A DNA stretch of 64,000 nucleotides from Pseudomonas helmanticensis. GTDB taxonomy: Bacteria > Pseudomonadota > Gammaproteobacteria > Pseudomonadales > Pseudomonadaceae. The translations under genes were made by a program, and so were the position numbers. Positions 54,444-64,000 of the stretch are shown here, in pieces; position 1 is the stretch's first letter; each line of letters opens with the position of its first letter. Where the stretch lies: NCBI RefSeq assembly GCF_900182985.1, contig NZ_FXUY01000001.1, positions 4,785,501-4,849,500 of the forward strand, in the 5' to 3' direction. The notes under the pieces are model-generated. The model was given only the letters and a program-made list of their open reading frames with translations, did not search any database and had not been told where the DNA came from.

Positions 54444-55289
54444 TTAACGCGGCAACTTCAGGTTATTCCAGATCGCCAGGCTAGGCTCAGCCTGGTTCAT
54501 GGAATAAAAATGCAGCCCCGGCGCGCCGCCCTGCAACAAGCGTTCGCACATCTCGCTGACGACTTGCTCGCCAAAGCGCTGAATGCTTTGCGTGTCATCG
54601 CCATAGGCTTCCAGTTGCTTGCGGATCCAGCGCGGAATTTCCGCACCGCAGGCATCGGAGAAGCGCGCGAGCTTGCTGTAGTTGGTGATCGGCATGATCC
54701 CCGGTACGACCGGAATATCCACGCCCAGCGCCTGCAAACGGTCGACAAAGTAGAAGTAGCTGTCGGCGTTGAAGAAGTACTGGGTGATCGCGCTGTCGGC
54801 GCCGGCACGGGCCTTGCGCACGAAGTTGGCGAGATCGTCTTCGTAGTTGCGTGCTTGCGGATGCATCTCCGGGTAAGCAGCGACTTCGATGTGGAAATGA
54901 TCACCGGTTTCTTCACGAATGAATTCAACCAGTTCATTGGCGTGACGCAGCTCACCGCTGGTCATGCCCATGCCGGACGGCAGATCGCCCCGCAGGGCAA
55001 CGATGCGCTTGATGCCGGCAGCCTTGTACTCGTTCAGCAGGCCGCGCAGGTCGTCCTTGCTGTCGCCGACGCACGACAGGTGCGGTGCGGCCGGTACTTT
55101 GACTTCGCTTTCCAGTTGCAGAACGGTGTTGAGGGTGCGATCACGGGTCGAACCACCAGCGCCATAGGTGCAGGAAAAGAAATCAGGATTGTAAGTGGCC
55201 AGCTGACGGGCAGTGGCGAGCAGTTTTTCATGCCCAGCATCGGTCTTGGTCGGGAAGAACTCGAAGCTGTAGCGACGGTCTTGGGACAT
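54444..55289 (-). CDS. metF: 5,10-methylenetetrahydrofolate reductase MetF
   Basis: MetF reduces methylene-THF to methyl-THF, the methyl donor for methionine synthase. The 281-residue FAD TIM barrel begins MSQDRRYSFEFFPTKTDAGHEKL, with the catalytic Glu in FEFFPTKT. It shows FFSCTYGAGGSTRD near residue 40, ALRGDLPSGMG near 96 and TQYFFNADSYFYFVDRL near 160. The frame extends upstream into a REPIN, but the ATG at 55289 follows AAGGG and matches the family. It lies downstream of ahcY on the same strand, linking two steps of the methyl cycle. Confidence 0.96.
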   Translation of the reverse strand: MSQDRRYSFEFFPTKTDAGHEKLLATARQLATYNPDFFSCTYGAGGSTRDRTLNTVLQLESEVKVPAAPHLSCVGDSKDDLRGLLNEYKAAGIKRIVALRGDLPSGMGMTSGELRHANELVEFIREETGDHFHIEVAAYPEMHPQARNYEDDLANFVRKARAGADSAITQYFFNADSYFYFVDRLQALGVDIPVVPGIMPITNYSKLARFSDACGAEIPRWIRKQLEAYGDDTQSIQRFGEQVVSEMCERLLQGGAPGLHFYSMNQAEPSLAIWNNLKLPR

Positions 55290-55329
55290 GGTCATACCCT
55301 TGGAAACACGTAAGCCGGACGCTGCACCC

Positions 55330-55395
55330 TGTAGGAGCTGCCGCAGGCTGCGATCTTTGCAGATCAACAGATCGCAGCCTGCGGCAGCTCCTACA
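55330..55395. repeat. REPIN, GTAGGAGCTGCC family (GCAGG variant)
   Basis: Units at 55330-55357 and 55369-55395 carry the GCCGCAGGCTGCGATC core with only an 11-base spacer, the tightest pair in the window. It lies between ahcY and metF. Confidence 0.87.
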
Positions 55396-55423
55396 CAGAG
55401 CGGTCAGCAGCGCCAGTCAGGCA

Positions 55424-55448
55424 ACGCGGTGCGCCAGGCACACCGCGT
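55424..55448 (-). other. Hairpin downstream of ahcY
   Basis: ACGCGGTG (55424-55431) and CACCGCGT (55441-55448) form a perfect eight-pair stem with a nine-base loop just after the ahcY stop. There is no U-tract, so it is not a classical terminator. It could protect the 3' end or pause transcription before the REPIN and metF. Confidence 0.5.
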
Positions 55449-55462
55449 CGACGCTCAGCCAA

Positions 55463-57072
<1,610 letters not shown>

Positions 57073-57192
57073 AGGGTTTCTGTCGGCCAGATGAAGATCG
57101 TTAATGACGACCATAGTCGAAGCCGCATGGAGCATGACCGCTCAGTCTGCCAAGATACCGTCCATCGTTCGGCAAGACACTCAGGAGTGAAG

Positions 57193-57600
57193 ATGAATTT
57201 CCACACCCGCAAATGGGTAAAACCCGAAGACCTCAACCCCAACGGCACCCTGTTCGGCGGCAGCTTGCTGCGCTGGATCGATGAGGAAGCGGCGATTTAC
57301 GCCATCGTGCAGCTGGGCAATCAGCGCGTGGTGACCAAGTACATTTCCGAGATCAACTTCGTCAGCGCCTCGCGCCAGGGCGACATCATCGAGCTGGGCA
57401 TCACCGCCACCGAGTTCGGCCGCACCTCGATCACCTTGACTTGTGAAGTGCGCAACAAGATCACTCGCAAGAGCATTCTGACCGTCGAGAAGATGGTTTT
57501 CGTGAACCTTGGCGAAGACGGCCTGCCGGCACCGCATGGCCGCACTGAAATCAAATATGTCAAAGACCAGTTTCAGGAAGACGAATTAGTCACTAAATAA
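57193..57600 (+). CDS. Hotdog-fold acyl-CoA thioesterase (YciA-like)
   Basis: This 135-residue acyl-CoA hydrolase begins MNFHTRKWVKPEDLNPNGTLFGGSLLRWIDEEAAIYAIVQLGNQRVVTKYISEINFVS. The NPNGTLFGGxLLxWIDE segment with its acidic residue is the catalytic hotdog helix. A following FVSASRQGDIIELG and a VEKMVFVNL strand complete one hotdog domain. AGGAGTGAAG sets the start at 57193; the frame from 57091 includes promoter DNA. Fatty acyl-CoA substrate inferred. Confidence 0.9.
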   Translation: MNFHTRKWVKPEDLNPNGTLFGGSLLRWIDEEAAIYAIVQLGNQRVVTKYISEINFVSASRQGDIIELGITATEFGRTSITLTCEVRNKITRKSILTVEKMVFVNLGEDGLPAPHGRTEIKYVKDQFQEDELVTK

Positions 57601-57609
57601 CGCGACCCC

Positions 57610-57695
57610 TGTAGGAGCTGCCGAAGGCTGCGATCTTTTGATCTTGCTTTACAAAAAACAAAGTCAAAAGATCGCAGCCTTCGGCAGCTCCTACA
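57610..57695. repeat. REPIN, GTAGGAGCTGCC family (GAAGG variant)
   Basis: Exact inverted units at 57610-57641 and 57664-57695 with an AT-rich spacer. It starts ten bases after the thioesterase stop. Confidence 0.88.
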
Positions 57696-57775
57696 CTATT
57701 AGCGTGGCGCTCACAGAACGTATTACAAGCCGCAAGGGTCGTAGGTAAACACCACCCCCCCACGGTTGCCACGCC

Positions 57776-58672
57776 ATGACCACCCCCACCGACGGCAAGA
57801 CCCCCGATCTCTCGGCCAAAGAACAGCACGAAGTCGAGAAGAGCCAGCCGCCGCGCGCGGCCGTCCTGCACGAAATCATCCGCTCACAAGGCGATCAGGA
57901 ACTGGAGCGCAGCATTGCCGCACTCTGGTGGTCGGCACTGGCGGCCGGGCTGACCATGGGCCTGTCGTTGATGGGCATGGGCCTGCTCAACTCGCGCCTG
58001 CCCGAAGGTGACGAATTCAAGGTGATCGCCAGTTTCGGTTACTGCGCAGGCTTTCTGGCGGTGATTCTCGCCCGTCAGCAACTGTTCACCGAGAACACCC
58101 TGACCGCCGTGCTGCCAGTCATGACCAAGCCGACGATGCGCAATTTCGGCCGACTGATCCGCCTGTGGACGGTGGTGCTGGTCGGCAACCTCTGCGGCAC
58201 GATTCTGGTCGCGTACGTGATGCTCGAACTGCCGATCTTCGACACCAAGACCGATCACGCCTTCCTCGAAATCGGCCGCAAGGTCATGGAAAACCACGCC
58301 AGCCAGATGTTCGCCAAAGGCATCGTTTCCGGCTGGATGATCGCCACCATGGTCTGGATGATCCCGTCCATGGAGAGCGCGAAGATGTGGATCATCATCC
58401 TCATCACTTATCTGATGGCGCTCGGCGATTTCACCCACATCGTCGTCGGTTCGGCGGAGGTGTCGTACCTGGTGTTTGCCGGCGAATTGCCGTGGAGCGA
58501 TTTCTGGATGGTCTTTGCCGGGCCGACGCTGGCGGGCAACATCATTGGCGGCAGCTTCATCTTCGCGCTGATCAGTCATGCACAGATCCGCAGTGAGAGC
58601 GGGGCGCCGAAGACTGATAAACCAGACTCTGGCGAACCCCGCGAGGATGAGCCGGACAGCAAGCGCCAATAG
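57776..58672 (+). CDS. Formate/nitrite transporter (FNT) family protein, YfdC-like
   Basis: This 298-residue membrane protein has a charged N-terminus (about 60 residues) and then six hydrophobic segments. Segments include ALAAGLTMGLSLMGMGLL near residues 55-75 and FGYCAGFLAVILARQQLFTENTLTAVLPVM near 85-115, the L-F-T-E-N-T-L FNT pore motif. MFAKGIVSGWMIATMVWMIPS lies near 180 and DFTHIVVGSAEVSYLV near 218. A long charged tail follows. The longer N- and C-termini point to the YfdC branch, whose substrate is unknown, rather than FocA or NirC. Confidence 0.88.
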   Translation: MTTPTDGKTPDLSAKEQHEVEKSQPPRAAVLHEIIRSQGDQELERSIAALWWSALAAGLTMGLSLMGMGLLNSRLPEGDEFKVIASFGYCAGFLAVILARQQLFTENTLTAVLPVMTKPTMRNFGRLIRLWTVVLVGNLCGTILVAYVMLELPIFDTKTDHAFLEIGRKVMENHASQMFAKGIVSGWMIATMVWMIPSMESAKMWIIILITYLMALGDFTHIVVGSAEVSYLVFAGELPWSDFWMVFAGPTLAGNIIGGSFIFALISHAQIRSESGAPKTDKPDSGEPREDEPDSKRQ

Positions 58673-58674
58673 GT

Positions 58675-59964
58675 TCAGGCCTTGAGTGGCGGGCTGGCCG
58701 GTTGTGCGAGCGGTTCGCTTTGCGGTGCCTTGAGCTGTCCCTCCCAGCGTGCGATGACCAACGGCGCCAACGCATTGCCCAACACATTGAGTGCGGTCAC
58801 CGGCATGTCCATCAAACGGTACACGCCGGCGATGATCGCCACGCCTTCCACCGGTAATCCGGCGGCGGTGAGCGTTGCTGTCAGAATGATAAACATGAAA
58901 CCAGGCACTCCGGCCGCGCCTTTTGATGTCAGCACCATGATCAATACGAGCATGGCCTGATCTGCCAGCCCGAGGTCGATGCCGTAAGCCTGGGCGATGA
59001 ACAAGGTGCCTAGCCCCGCGAACAGTGATGCGCCGTCGAGGTTGAACGAGTAGCCCAGTGGAATGACCATGCTGGTAATCGGGCGCGGCGCTCCATAGCG
59101 CTCCATTTTCTCGATCAGTTGCGGCATCACCGTGGCCGAAGCGGCGCTGCTATAAGCCAACAGCAGTTCACTGCGTATTTCCCGGATCAGGTGAAAAAAA
59201 CGGATACCGGCGATTCTTGCCACCAACCCGAGCACGCAGAATGCGAACAGCAGCACTGCTACGTAAGTGATGCCGATCAGCTTGGCCAGCGGTAGCAAGG
59301 CACTCAACCCGAAGCTGGCCACGGTCACGCCGATCAGGCCGAAGATGCCGATCGGCGAATAGTGCATGACCAGATGCGTAACCTTGAACATGGTGTCGGA
59401 AACCGCCTGCATCACCGCGATCAACGGCGCCTTCTGTTGCTCGGGCAGCATCGACAGGGCGCAGCCGAACAGGATGGCAAAGAACAACACCGAGAGCAGT
59501 TTGCCCTGCGACATCGCCAGTACGATGTTGTCCGGAACGATGTTGACCAGGGTTCGGCCAAGATTCTGTGTTTCACCTGAAGTGGCCAGCCCGCTGACCG
59601 GTGCCTGTAGGGTACTGCTGAAGTCCGCACCAGCGCCGGGCTGGAACACGTTACCGACAATCAGACCGAAGACGATGGCGATGCTGGTGATCGTGAAGAA
59701 ATACACCAGCGTCTTTATCCCGACCCGGCCAAGCGCCTTGGTACTGCCCGCGCCGGCTATGCCGACGACCATGCAGGCAAAGACCAGCGGCACCACGATC
59801 ATTTTCATCAGCCTGATGAACAGGTCTCCTGCCGGTTGCAGCAAGTTGTCGATGAACCAGGTTTTGTATTCGGGAAACTGGTTGAGAAGGATGCCGACAA
59901 TAACCCCGGCAACGAGCCCGATCATGATGCGCGTGACAAGACTGGTGGGTGTTTTGCTGCTCAT
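58675..59964 (-). CDS. Dicarboxylate/amino acid:cation symporter (DAACS family)
   Basis: This 429-residue membrane protein of the GltP/DctA family imports dicarboxylates or acidic amino acids with H+ or Na+. The re-entrant hairpin motif AYSSAASATVMPQL lies near residue 273, in place of the serine-rich GltP loop. PLGYSFNLDGASLFAGLGTLFIAQAYG lies near 302 and TSKGAAGVPGFMFIIL near 348. The start at 59964 has AAGGGG upstream. Its start is only 38 bases from the stop of the VOC gene, so both are probably co-transcribed. Confidence 0.92.
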   Translation of the reverse strand: MSSKTPTSLVTRIMIGLVAGVIVGILLNQFPEYKTWFIDNLLQPAGDLFIRLMKMIVVPLVFACMVVGIAGAGSTKALGRVGIKTLVYFFTITSIAIVFGLIVGNVFQPGAGADFSSTLQAPVSGLATSGETQNLGRTLVNIVPDNIVLAMSQGKLLSVLFFAILFGCALSMLPEQQKAPLIAVMQAVSDTMFKVTHLVMHYSPIGIFGLIGVTVASFGLSALLPLAKLIGITYVAVLLFAFCVLGLVARIAGIRFFHLIREIRSELLLAYSSAASATVMPQLIEKMERYGAPRPITSMVIPLGYSFNLDGASLFAGLGTLFIAQAYGIDLGLADQAMLVLIMVLTSKGAAGVPGFMFIILTATLTAAGLPVEGVAIIAGVYRLMDMPVTALNVLGNALAPLVIARWEGQLKAPQSEPLAQPASPPLKA

Positions 59965-60002
59965 GTTGTGCCCCTTTTTTCTTGTGGTTGTTGGGGGTGG
60001 AG

Positions 60003-60416
60003 TCAATGTGCGAACAGGCCGCTGAAGTCCTTGAAGCCTTTGACTTCGATCGGGTTGCCGCTGGGGTCAAGGAAGAACATCGTGCGTTGCTCCCCAGGTT
60101 CGCCGGCAAAGCGGATCAATGGCGGGATCTCGAAAACGCTGCCGAGACGGTTCAGGCGCTCGGCCAGTTCCAGCCATTCTTCGAGCGGCAAAACGACACC
60201 GATGTGCGGCATCAACACTTTGTGTTCGCCAACGTGTCCGGTGCGGGTGGTGGCGAAGGGTGTGCCCAAGTGCAGCGAAATCTGATTGCCGAAAAAATCG
60301 AAGTCGACCCAGCTCTCTGTACTGCGGCCCTCAGTACAACCCAACACATCTCGATAAAAAATCCGTGCCTGTTCCAGGTCGCAAACATGGTATGCAGCGT
60401 GAAAGGGTCTGTTCAT
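60003..60416 (-). CDS. VOC (glyoxalase/dioxygenase-fold) family protein
   Basis: This 137-residue vicinal-oxygen-chelate protein begins MNRPFHAAYHVCDLEQARIFYRDVLGCTEGRSTESWVDFDFFGNQISLHLG. Potential metal ligands are His in AAYHV near residue 9, His in QISLHLG near 54 and Glu near the C-terminal PSGNPIEVKGFKD. It may be a small dioxygenase or isomerase acting on the substrate of the adjacent symporter, which is an inference from the pair. Divergent LysR gene 91 bases away. Confidence 0.88.
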   Translation of the reverse strand: MNRPFHAAYHVCDLEQARIFYRDVLGCTEGRSTESWVDFDFFGNQISLHLGTPFATTRTGHVGEHKVLMPHIGVVLPLEEWLELAERLNRLGSVFEIPPLIRFAGEPGEQRTMFFLDPSGNPIEVKGFKDFSGLFAH

Positions 60417-60507
60417 GTGATAGCCCCGAGTGAAGGAGCGCTCAGGGTAAACAGGCTGATCGGCGAGGCAAAACGGCTTCGCCTTGTTCTGAGCGAAAGG
60501 AAAACTT

Positions 60508-61371
60508 ATGGACGTGCGCTTTCTTCAAAGCCTGATCGCGGTGGTTGAAACCGGTTCGATTGCGGCGGCCGCACGCCGCGAAAACCGCACGGCAGCGGCG
60601 ATCAGTCAGCGGGTGCAGGCACTCGAGCGATCATTGGGTTATGCCTTGTTGCTGCGCACCGCGCATGCGGCACGGCCGACGGATCAATGTTTGCTGGTGC
60701 TGCCGCAAATCAGGGCGATCATCGACCAGACGCAGGCGCTGCAAAACGATCTGCATCACGATGCTTTGACGGGTGAAGTAAAGATCGGGGCGATTTCGAC
60801 GGCGCTGACCGGTGTGTTGCCGGGATTGATCGAGCGCTTGGCGTTATCGGCGCCGGCGCTGAAATTGAAGATCACGCCGGGTGATTCAAAAAGCCTTTAC
60901 GAGAAAGTGCTGGCAGGCGACCTGGACGCGGCGATTCTGGTCAGGCCGCCGTTTCAGCCACCCAAGGCCATGGCGCTGACTGTGCTTAAGGTTGAGCCAT
61001 TGGTTCTGGTTGCTCCGGCCGCGCACGCCGGGCAATCGCTGGAAACGCTGCTGCGCGCAGGCCCACTCATACGTTACGACGCGCGTTCATGGGGCGGGCA
61101 GATTGCTCAGCGCTACCTCGATGAGCAGGCGATCGAACCCAATGTGCTCTGTGAGCTGGATGCGCTGGAAACCATCGTCATGCTGGTCGCGCAGGGGATG
61201 GGGGTATCGCTGGTGCCGCAATGGGCCGGGATGGCGCTGGACGGCATGTGTGTCATGCCGGTGGGGGATGGGCAGCGCTATTCGCGCGAACTGGTGGTGA
61301 TGCACAGCTCGACGCCGCACCGCCCATTAGCGATGCGGCATCTGCTCGAATTGCTCGGCGACGCGTCATGA
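60508..61371 (+). CDS. LysR-family transcriptional regulator
   Basis: This 287-residue regulator has a winged helix-turn-helix (FLQSLIAVVETGSIAAAARRENRTAAAISQRVQALERSLGYALLLRTAHAARPT, residues 5-58). The effector domain follows (about 85-285), with MLVAQGMGVSLVPQWAG near 229. It is divergent from the VOC-symporter pair, the classical LysR arrangement, so that pair is the probable target. Effector unknown. Confidence 0.92.
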   Translation: MDVRFLQSLIAVVETGSIAAAARRENRTAAAISQRVQALERSLGYALLLRTAHAARPTDQCLLVLPQIRAIIDQTQALQNDLHHDALTGEVKIGAISTALTGVLPGLIERLALSAPALKLKITPGDSKSLYEKVLAGDLDAAILVRPPFQPPKAMALTVLKVEPLVLVAPAAHAGQSLETLLRAGPLIRYDARSWGGQIAQRYLDEQAIEPNVLCELDALETIVMLVAQGMGVSLVPQWAGMALDGMCVMPVGDGQRYSRELVVMHSSTPHRPLAMRHLLELLGDAS

Positions 61372-61402
61372 CAGTAATCCACGACGGCGCCGCAGGCATG
61401 CG

Positions 61403-62665
61403 TCAGTGCGCTGACTCAGTCGCGGTACTTGGCTCATTGCGAGTCGCATGCTTGACCAGTTTGCCGATGGTCAGGCCCTGCAACAGGATCGACGACAGCA
61501 CCACGATGTAGGTGATGCTCAGCAGCAGATCGCGCTCCGGGCCCAGCGGCAGGGCCAGCGCCAGTGCCACCGAGACACCGCCGCGCAAACCGCCCCAGGT
61601 CAGAATCCGGATCGTGCCGGCCGGCACCGTCCGCCAGCGCCGCAGCAGGACGATGGCCGGGGCCACGGTCAGCAGGCGTGACAACAAAATTGCCACCGCC
61701 AGCAAACTCGCTGCCGCCACGTGCAGCCAGTTGAACGGCAGCAGCAACAGCTCCATGCCGATCAGCGCGAACAACAGCGCATTGAGCATGTCATCGAGCA
61801 ATTCCCAGAAACCGTCGAGATAGCGCCGGGTCATTTCGTTCATCGCCAGATTACGGCCGACATTGCCGATGATCAGACCGGCGACCACCATCGCAATCGG
61901 TGCCGAAACATGAATCTCGGTGGCCATTGCCGAACCGCCGATGACCAGCGCCAGAGTGAGCATCACCGTGATCTGATGCTGCTCGATGCTCTTGATCATC
62001 CGATAGACCAGGTAACCGATCATCCCGCCGAACAACACGCCGCCAATCGCTTCGTGAACGAACAGCATGGCCGTGGCACTGATGGTCGGGGTTTCGCCGA
62101 GTTGAGCGATGCCCAGCAGCACAGTGAACACCACGACTGCGGTGCCGTCGTTGAACAACGACTCGCCGACGATGGTGGTTTTCAGCGGTTTCGACGCATT
62201 GGCGGTACGCAGCACGCCGAGCACGGCGATCGGATCGGTCGGCGAGATCAGCGCGCCGAACAACAGGCAATAGAGGAAGCTCACGTGCCAGCCGAACAGG
62301 GCAAAGATGTAAAAGGCGAGGCTGCCGATCACCGCGGTGGCGATCAATACGCCGAAAGTCGCCAGTAAACCGATGGGCCAGCGGTAGCTGCGCAGATCAT
62401 TGAGGTTGACGTGCAAGGCGCCGGCGAACAACAGGAATGACAACATCCAGTTCATCAACAGATCACCGAAGTCGATCTGGCCGATCAGTTGCTGCACGCG
62501 TTCTTCGAGGCCGGGGTAGCCGAGCACGCTCAGGCCTTGCAGTAACAGGGAGAACAACAGCGCAGTGACCATCACACCGATGGTCGGCGGCAGGCCGATG
62601 AAGCGGAAGTTGACGAAGGTGAGGAGGGTGGTGAGGCAGATGAAAGCGGCGACAAGTTCAAGCAT
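61403..62665 (-). CDS. CPA1-family cation/proton antiporter (NhaP-like)
   Basis: This 420-residue membrane protein with about 12 segments exchanges Na+ or K+ for protons. It shows GALISPTDPIAVLGVLR near residue 138, SLFNDGTAVVVFTVLLG near 169 (family ND motif) and LTWGGLRGGVSVALALALPLG near 354. It lacks a long cytoplasmic C-terminal domain. It is convergent with the LysR gene, with 31 bases between the stops. Confidence 0.92.
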   Translation of the reverse strand: MLELVAAFICLTTLLTFVNFRFIGLPPTIGVMVTALLFSLLLQGLSVLGYPGLEERVQQLIGQIDFGDLLMNWMLSFLLFAGALHVNLNDLRSYRWPIGLLATFGVLIATAVIGSLAFYIFALFGWHVSFLYCLLFGALISPTDPIAVLGVLRTANASKPLKTTIVGESLFNDGTAVVVFTVLLGIAQLGETPTISATAMLFVHEAIGGVLFGGMIGYLVYRMIKSIEQHQITVMLTLALVIGGSAMATEIHVSAPIAMVVAGLIIGNVGRNLAMNEMTRRYLDGFWELLDDMLNALLFALIGMELLLLPFNWLHVAAASLLAVAILLSRLLTVAPAIVLLRRWRTVPAGTIRILTWGGLRGGVSVALALALPLGPERDLLLSITYIVVLSSILLQGLTIGKLVKHATRNEPSTATESAH

Positions 62666-62779
62666 CCGGGGTCCTTTGGATGAGGGGTGGAAAGACAGCG
62701 CACCGAATCTTTGGTGCAGGGGTTGGATGGGCTGAGTCAGGATCGGGACACAGTTGAGGGTGTGATGAGATCAACAGCC

Positions 62780-62935
62780 CCCTCACCCCAGCCCTCTCCC
62801 TTAGGGAGAGGGGGAAAGGGAGCAGATCTTCAAGTCTTTCAGGGCCTGAGTTCGGCTCGAAATTTCAGGTCGATGTAACTCAAACACTCAACACGGTCAG
62901 TCCCCTCTCCCACTGGGAGAGGGCTAGGGTGAGGG
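62780..62935. repeat. MITE-like element with CCCTCACCCC inverted ends, copy 3
   Basis: This 156-base copy has clean ends (62780-62800 and 62915-62935) and interior blocks GGGAAAGGGAGCAGATCTTC, GAAATTTCAGGTCGATGTA and CGGTCAGTCCCCTCTCCC shared with copy 2. It lies between the antiporter start and the MFS stop. The rest of that 290-base gap (62666-62779) shows no gene. Confidence 0.82.
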
Positions 62936-62955
62936 CTCTTGCAGGCTAAACCCGA

Positions 62956-64000
62956 TCAGCCGGACACATTGACCGCAGCCGCTTCGCGACGTTGCAGATA
63001 GATGAAAAACAGCGCCGTCAGCACCGTCAATACACCGACCAGCGCACCCGTCCACGGCAAGTCCGCCAGATCCGCACCGCTGGCAACCACCAGACCACCG
63101 ATCCACGCACCCGCCGCATTGCCGAGATTGAATGCGCTCTGGTTCAACGTCGAGCCGAGGTTCGGTGCTTCATGCGCTTGATCGATGATCAGCAATTGCA
63201 GGATCGGACACAGCGCAAAGGCAAAAATCCCCCACAGCACCAGCGTAATGGCGGCCGGAATCACCGAACGGCTGGTCTGGCTGAACGCCGCGAGAATTAC
63301 CACCACCGCCAAGGCCACACCGACCAGCGACGGCAGCAAACGGCTATCGGCCAAGCGCCCGCCGAGCATGCTGCCACCGGTCAGGCCGACGCCGAACAGC
63401 AGCAACATCACGGTCACGCCGTGCGGGCTGACACCGGTGATGTCCTGCAGGATCGGCGCGATGTAGGTGAACACGCTGAACAGGCTGGTGGACGCCAATA
63501 CGCTCATGCCCAACGCCAACAGCACATTGACCTTGCCCAGCACTTTGAATTCGCTGGCGAGATTGGCCTTGTCCATCGGGATGTGTTTTGGCAGCCATAA
63601 CCACTGCGCGAGCGCCGCGATCACGCCAATCACCGACACTGCCCAGAACGTCGAGCGCCAGCCGGCGTATTGACCGAGCGCTGTACCCAACGGCACGCCG
63701 AGGACATTGGCCAGCGTCAGGCCGGTAAACATCATGGCAATTGCCTGCGCGCGTTTGTTCGGTGCCACCAGTCCGGCGGCGACCACCGAGCCGATGCCGA
63801 AAAACGCGCCATGACACAACGCGGTGACCACGCGCGCCGCCATCAATGTCGCGTAGTTCGGTGCGAGGGCGCAGAGGATATTGCCGAGGATGAACATCAG
63901 CGTCATGCCCAGCAGCGTCGCTTTGCGCGGCATGTTGGCGGTGCCGATCGCCAGGATCGGCGCGCCGAACACTACGCCCAGGGCATAACCGGTGATCAAC
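62956..64000 (-). CDS. MFS transporter, AraJ/YdhP-type efflux permease (N-terminus beyond window)
   Basis: These 348 residues are the bulk of a 12-segment major facilitator. They begin mid-segment (ITGYALGVVFGAPILAIGTANMPRKATLLG), so roughly 40 residues of the first helix lie beyond the window edge. The TTG at 63999 is not a real start. Segments include AALCHGAFFGIGSVVAAGLVAP and LNQSAFNLGNAAGAWIGGLVV, typical of the drug/sugar efflux (DHA1) group. Substrate unknown. Confidence 0.88.
   Translation of the reverse strand, partial: LITGYALGVVFGAPILAIGTANMPRKATLLGMTLMFILGNILCALAPNYATLMAARVVTALCHGAFFGIGSVVAAGLVAPNKRAQAIAMMFTGLTLANVLGVPLGTALGQYAGWRSTFWAVSVIGVIAALAQWLWLPKHIPMDKANLASEFKVLGKVNVLLALGMSVLASTSLFSVFTYIAPILQDITGVSPHGVTVMLLLFGVGLTGGSMLGGRLADSRLLPSLVGVALAVVVILAAFSQTSRSVIPAAITLVLWGIFAFALCPILQLLIIDQAHEAPNLGSTLNQSAFNLGNAAGAWIGGLVVASGADLADLPWTGALVGVLTVLTALFFIYLQRREAAAVNVSG

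Overview
The window is chromosomal DNA of a fluorescent Pseudomonas, most likely the P. fluorescens/P. koreensis group. The evidence is the gene order, which from memory follows the P. aeruginosa block running from the M16 peptidase/ftsY region through pilGHIJ-chpA to metF-ahcY. Further support comes from the high GC content, the inactive dihydroorotase pyrC' behind pyrB, the mdc malonate cluster, and many REP-type palindromes (core GTAGGAGCTGCC or GTGGGAGCGGGC) in intergenic gaps. I see no tRNA, rRNA, CRISPR array, prophage or insertion sequence with a transposase.

Layout. 1-5.3 kb: start of an M16 zinc peptidase (cut by the window edge), divergent from ftsY-ftsE-ftsX-rpoH; rpoH has a clear AlgU/sigma-E type promoter. 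5.4-8.7 kb: mtgA, a DUF423 membrane protein, thiS-thiG, trmB and a DUF3392 protein. 9-15.7 kb, leftward: yggS-proC-yggT-yggU, metX-metW-DUF4426-rdgB-hemW. 15.7-18.2 kb: pilT, an NlpC/P60 hydrolase and a double-TM2 protein. 18.3-24.3 kb, leftward: gshB, tonB-like, yqgE-ruvX, pyrR-pyrB-pyrC'. 24.5-34.5 kb, rightward: the Chp chemosensory operon pilG-pilH-pilI-pilJ-chpA-chpC, lacking the pilK and chpB adaptation enzymes.

34.8-35.4 kb holds a DUF6124-like small gene behind an elaborate ~214-nt leader whose pairing strands are duplicated and mutually exclusive. This is the strongest candidate here for an undescribed regulatory RNA. 35.7-44.1 kb: mdcABCDEGHLM (biotin-independent malonate decarboxylase, its prosthetic-group synthesis and malonate import) with convergent mdcR. 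44.2-47.3 kb: hemolysin III-family protein, rsmE, bioA. 47.5-51.1 kb: exported flavin amine oxidase with a histone-like tail, a tiny lipoprotein, cytochrome b561 and a YceI protein. 51.3-57.6 kb: rhlE, a periplasmic binding protein, metF and ahcY (the latter with an SAH riboswitch), and a divergent thioesterase. 57.7-64 kb: FNT-family transporter, dicarboxylate symporter with a VOC protein and divergent LysR regulator, CPA1 antiporter and a truncated MFS transporter.

Functionally the window combines housekeeping (SRP targeting, heat shock, division, pyrimidine and methionine/SAM cycles, cofactors) with type IV pilus-linked signalling and malonate catabolism. Repeats fall into at least five families: two REPIN families, a ~108-bp nested palindrome (three copies), a 156-176 bp MITE-like element (three copies), and one 133-bp inverted element.
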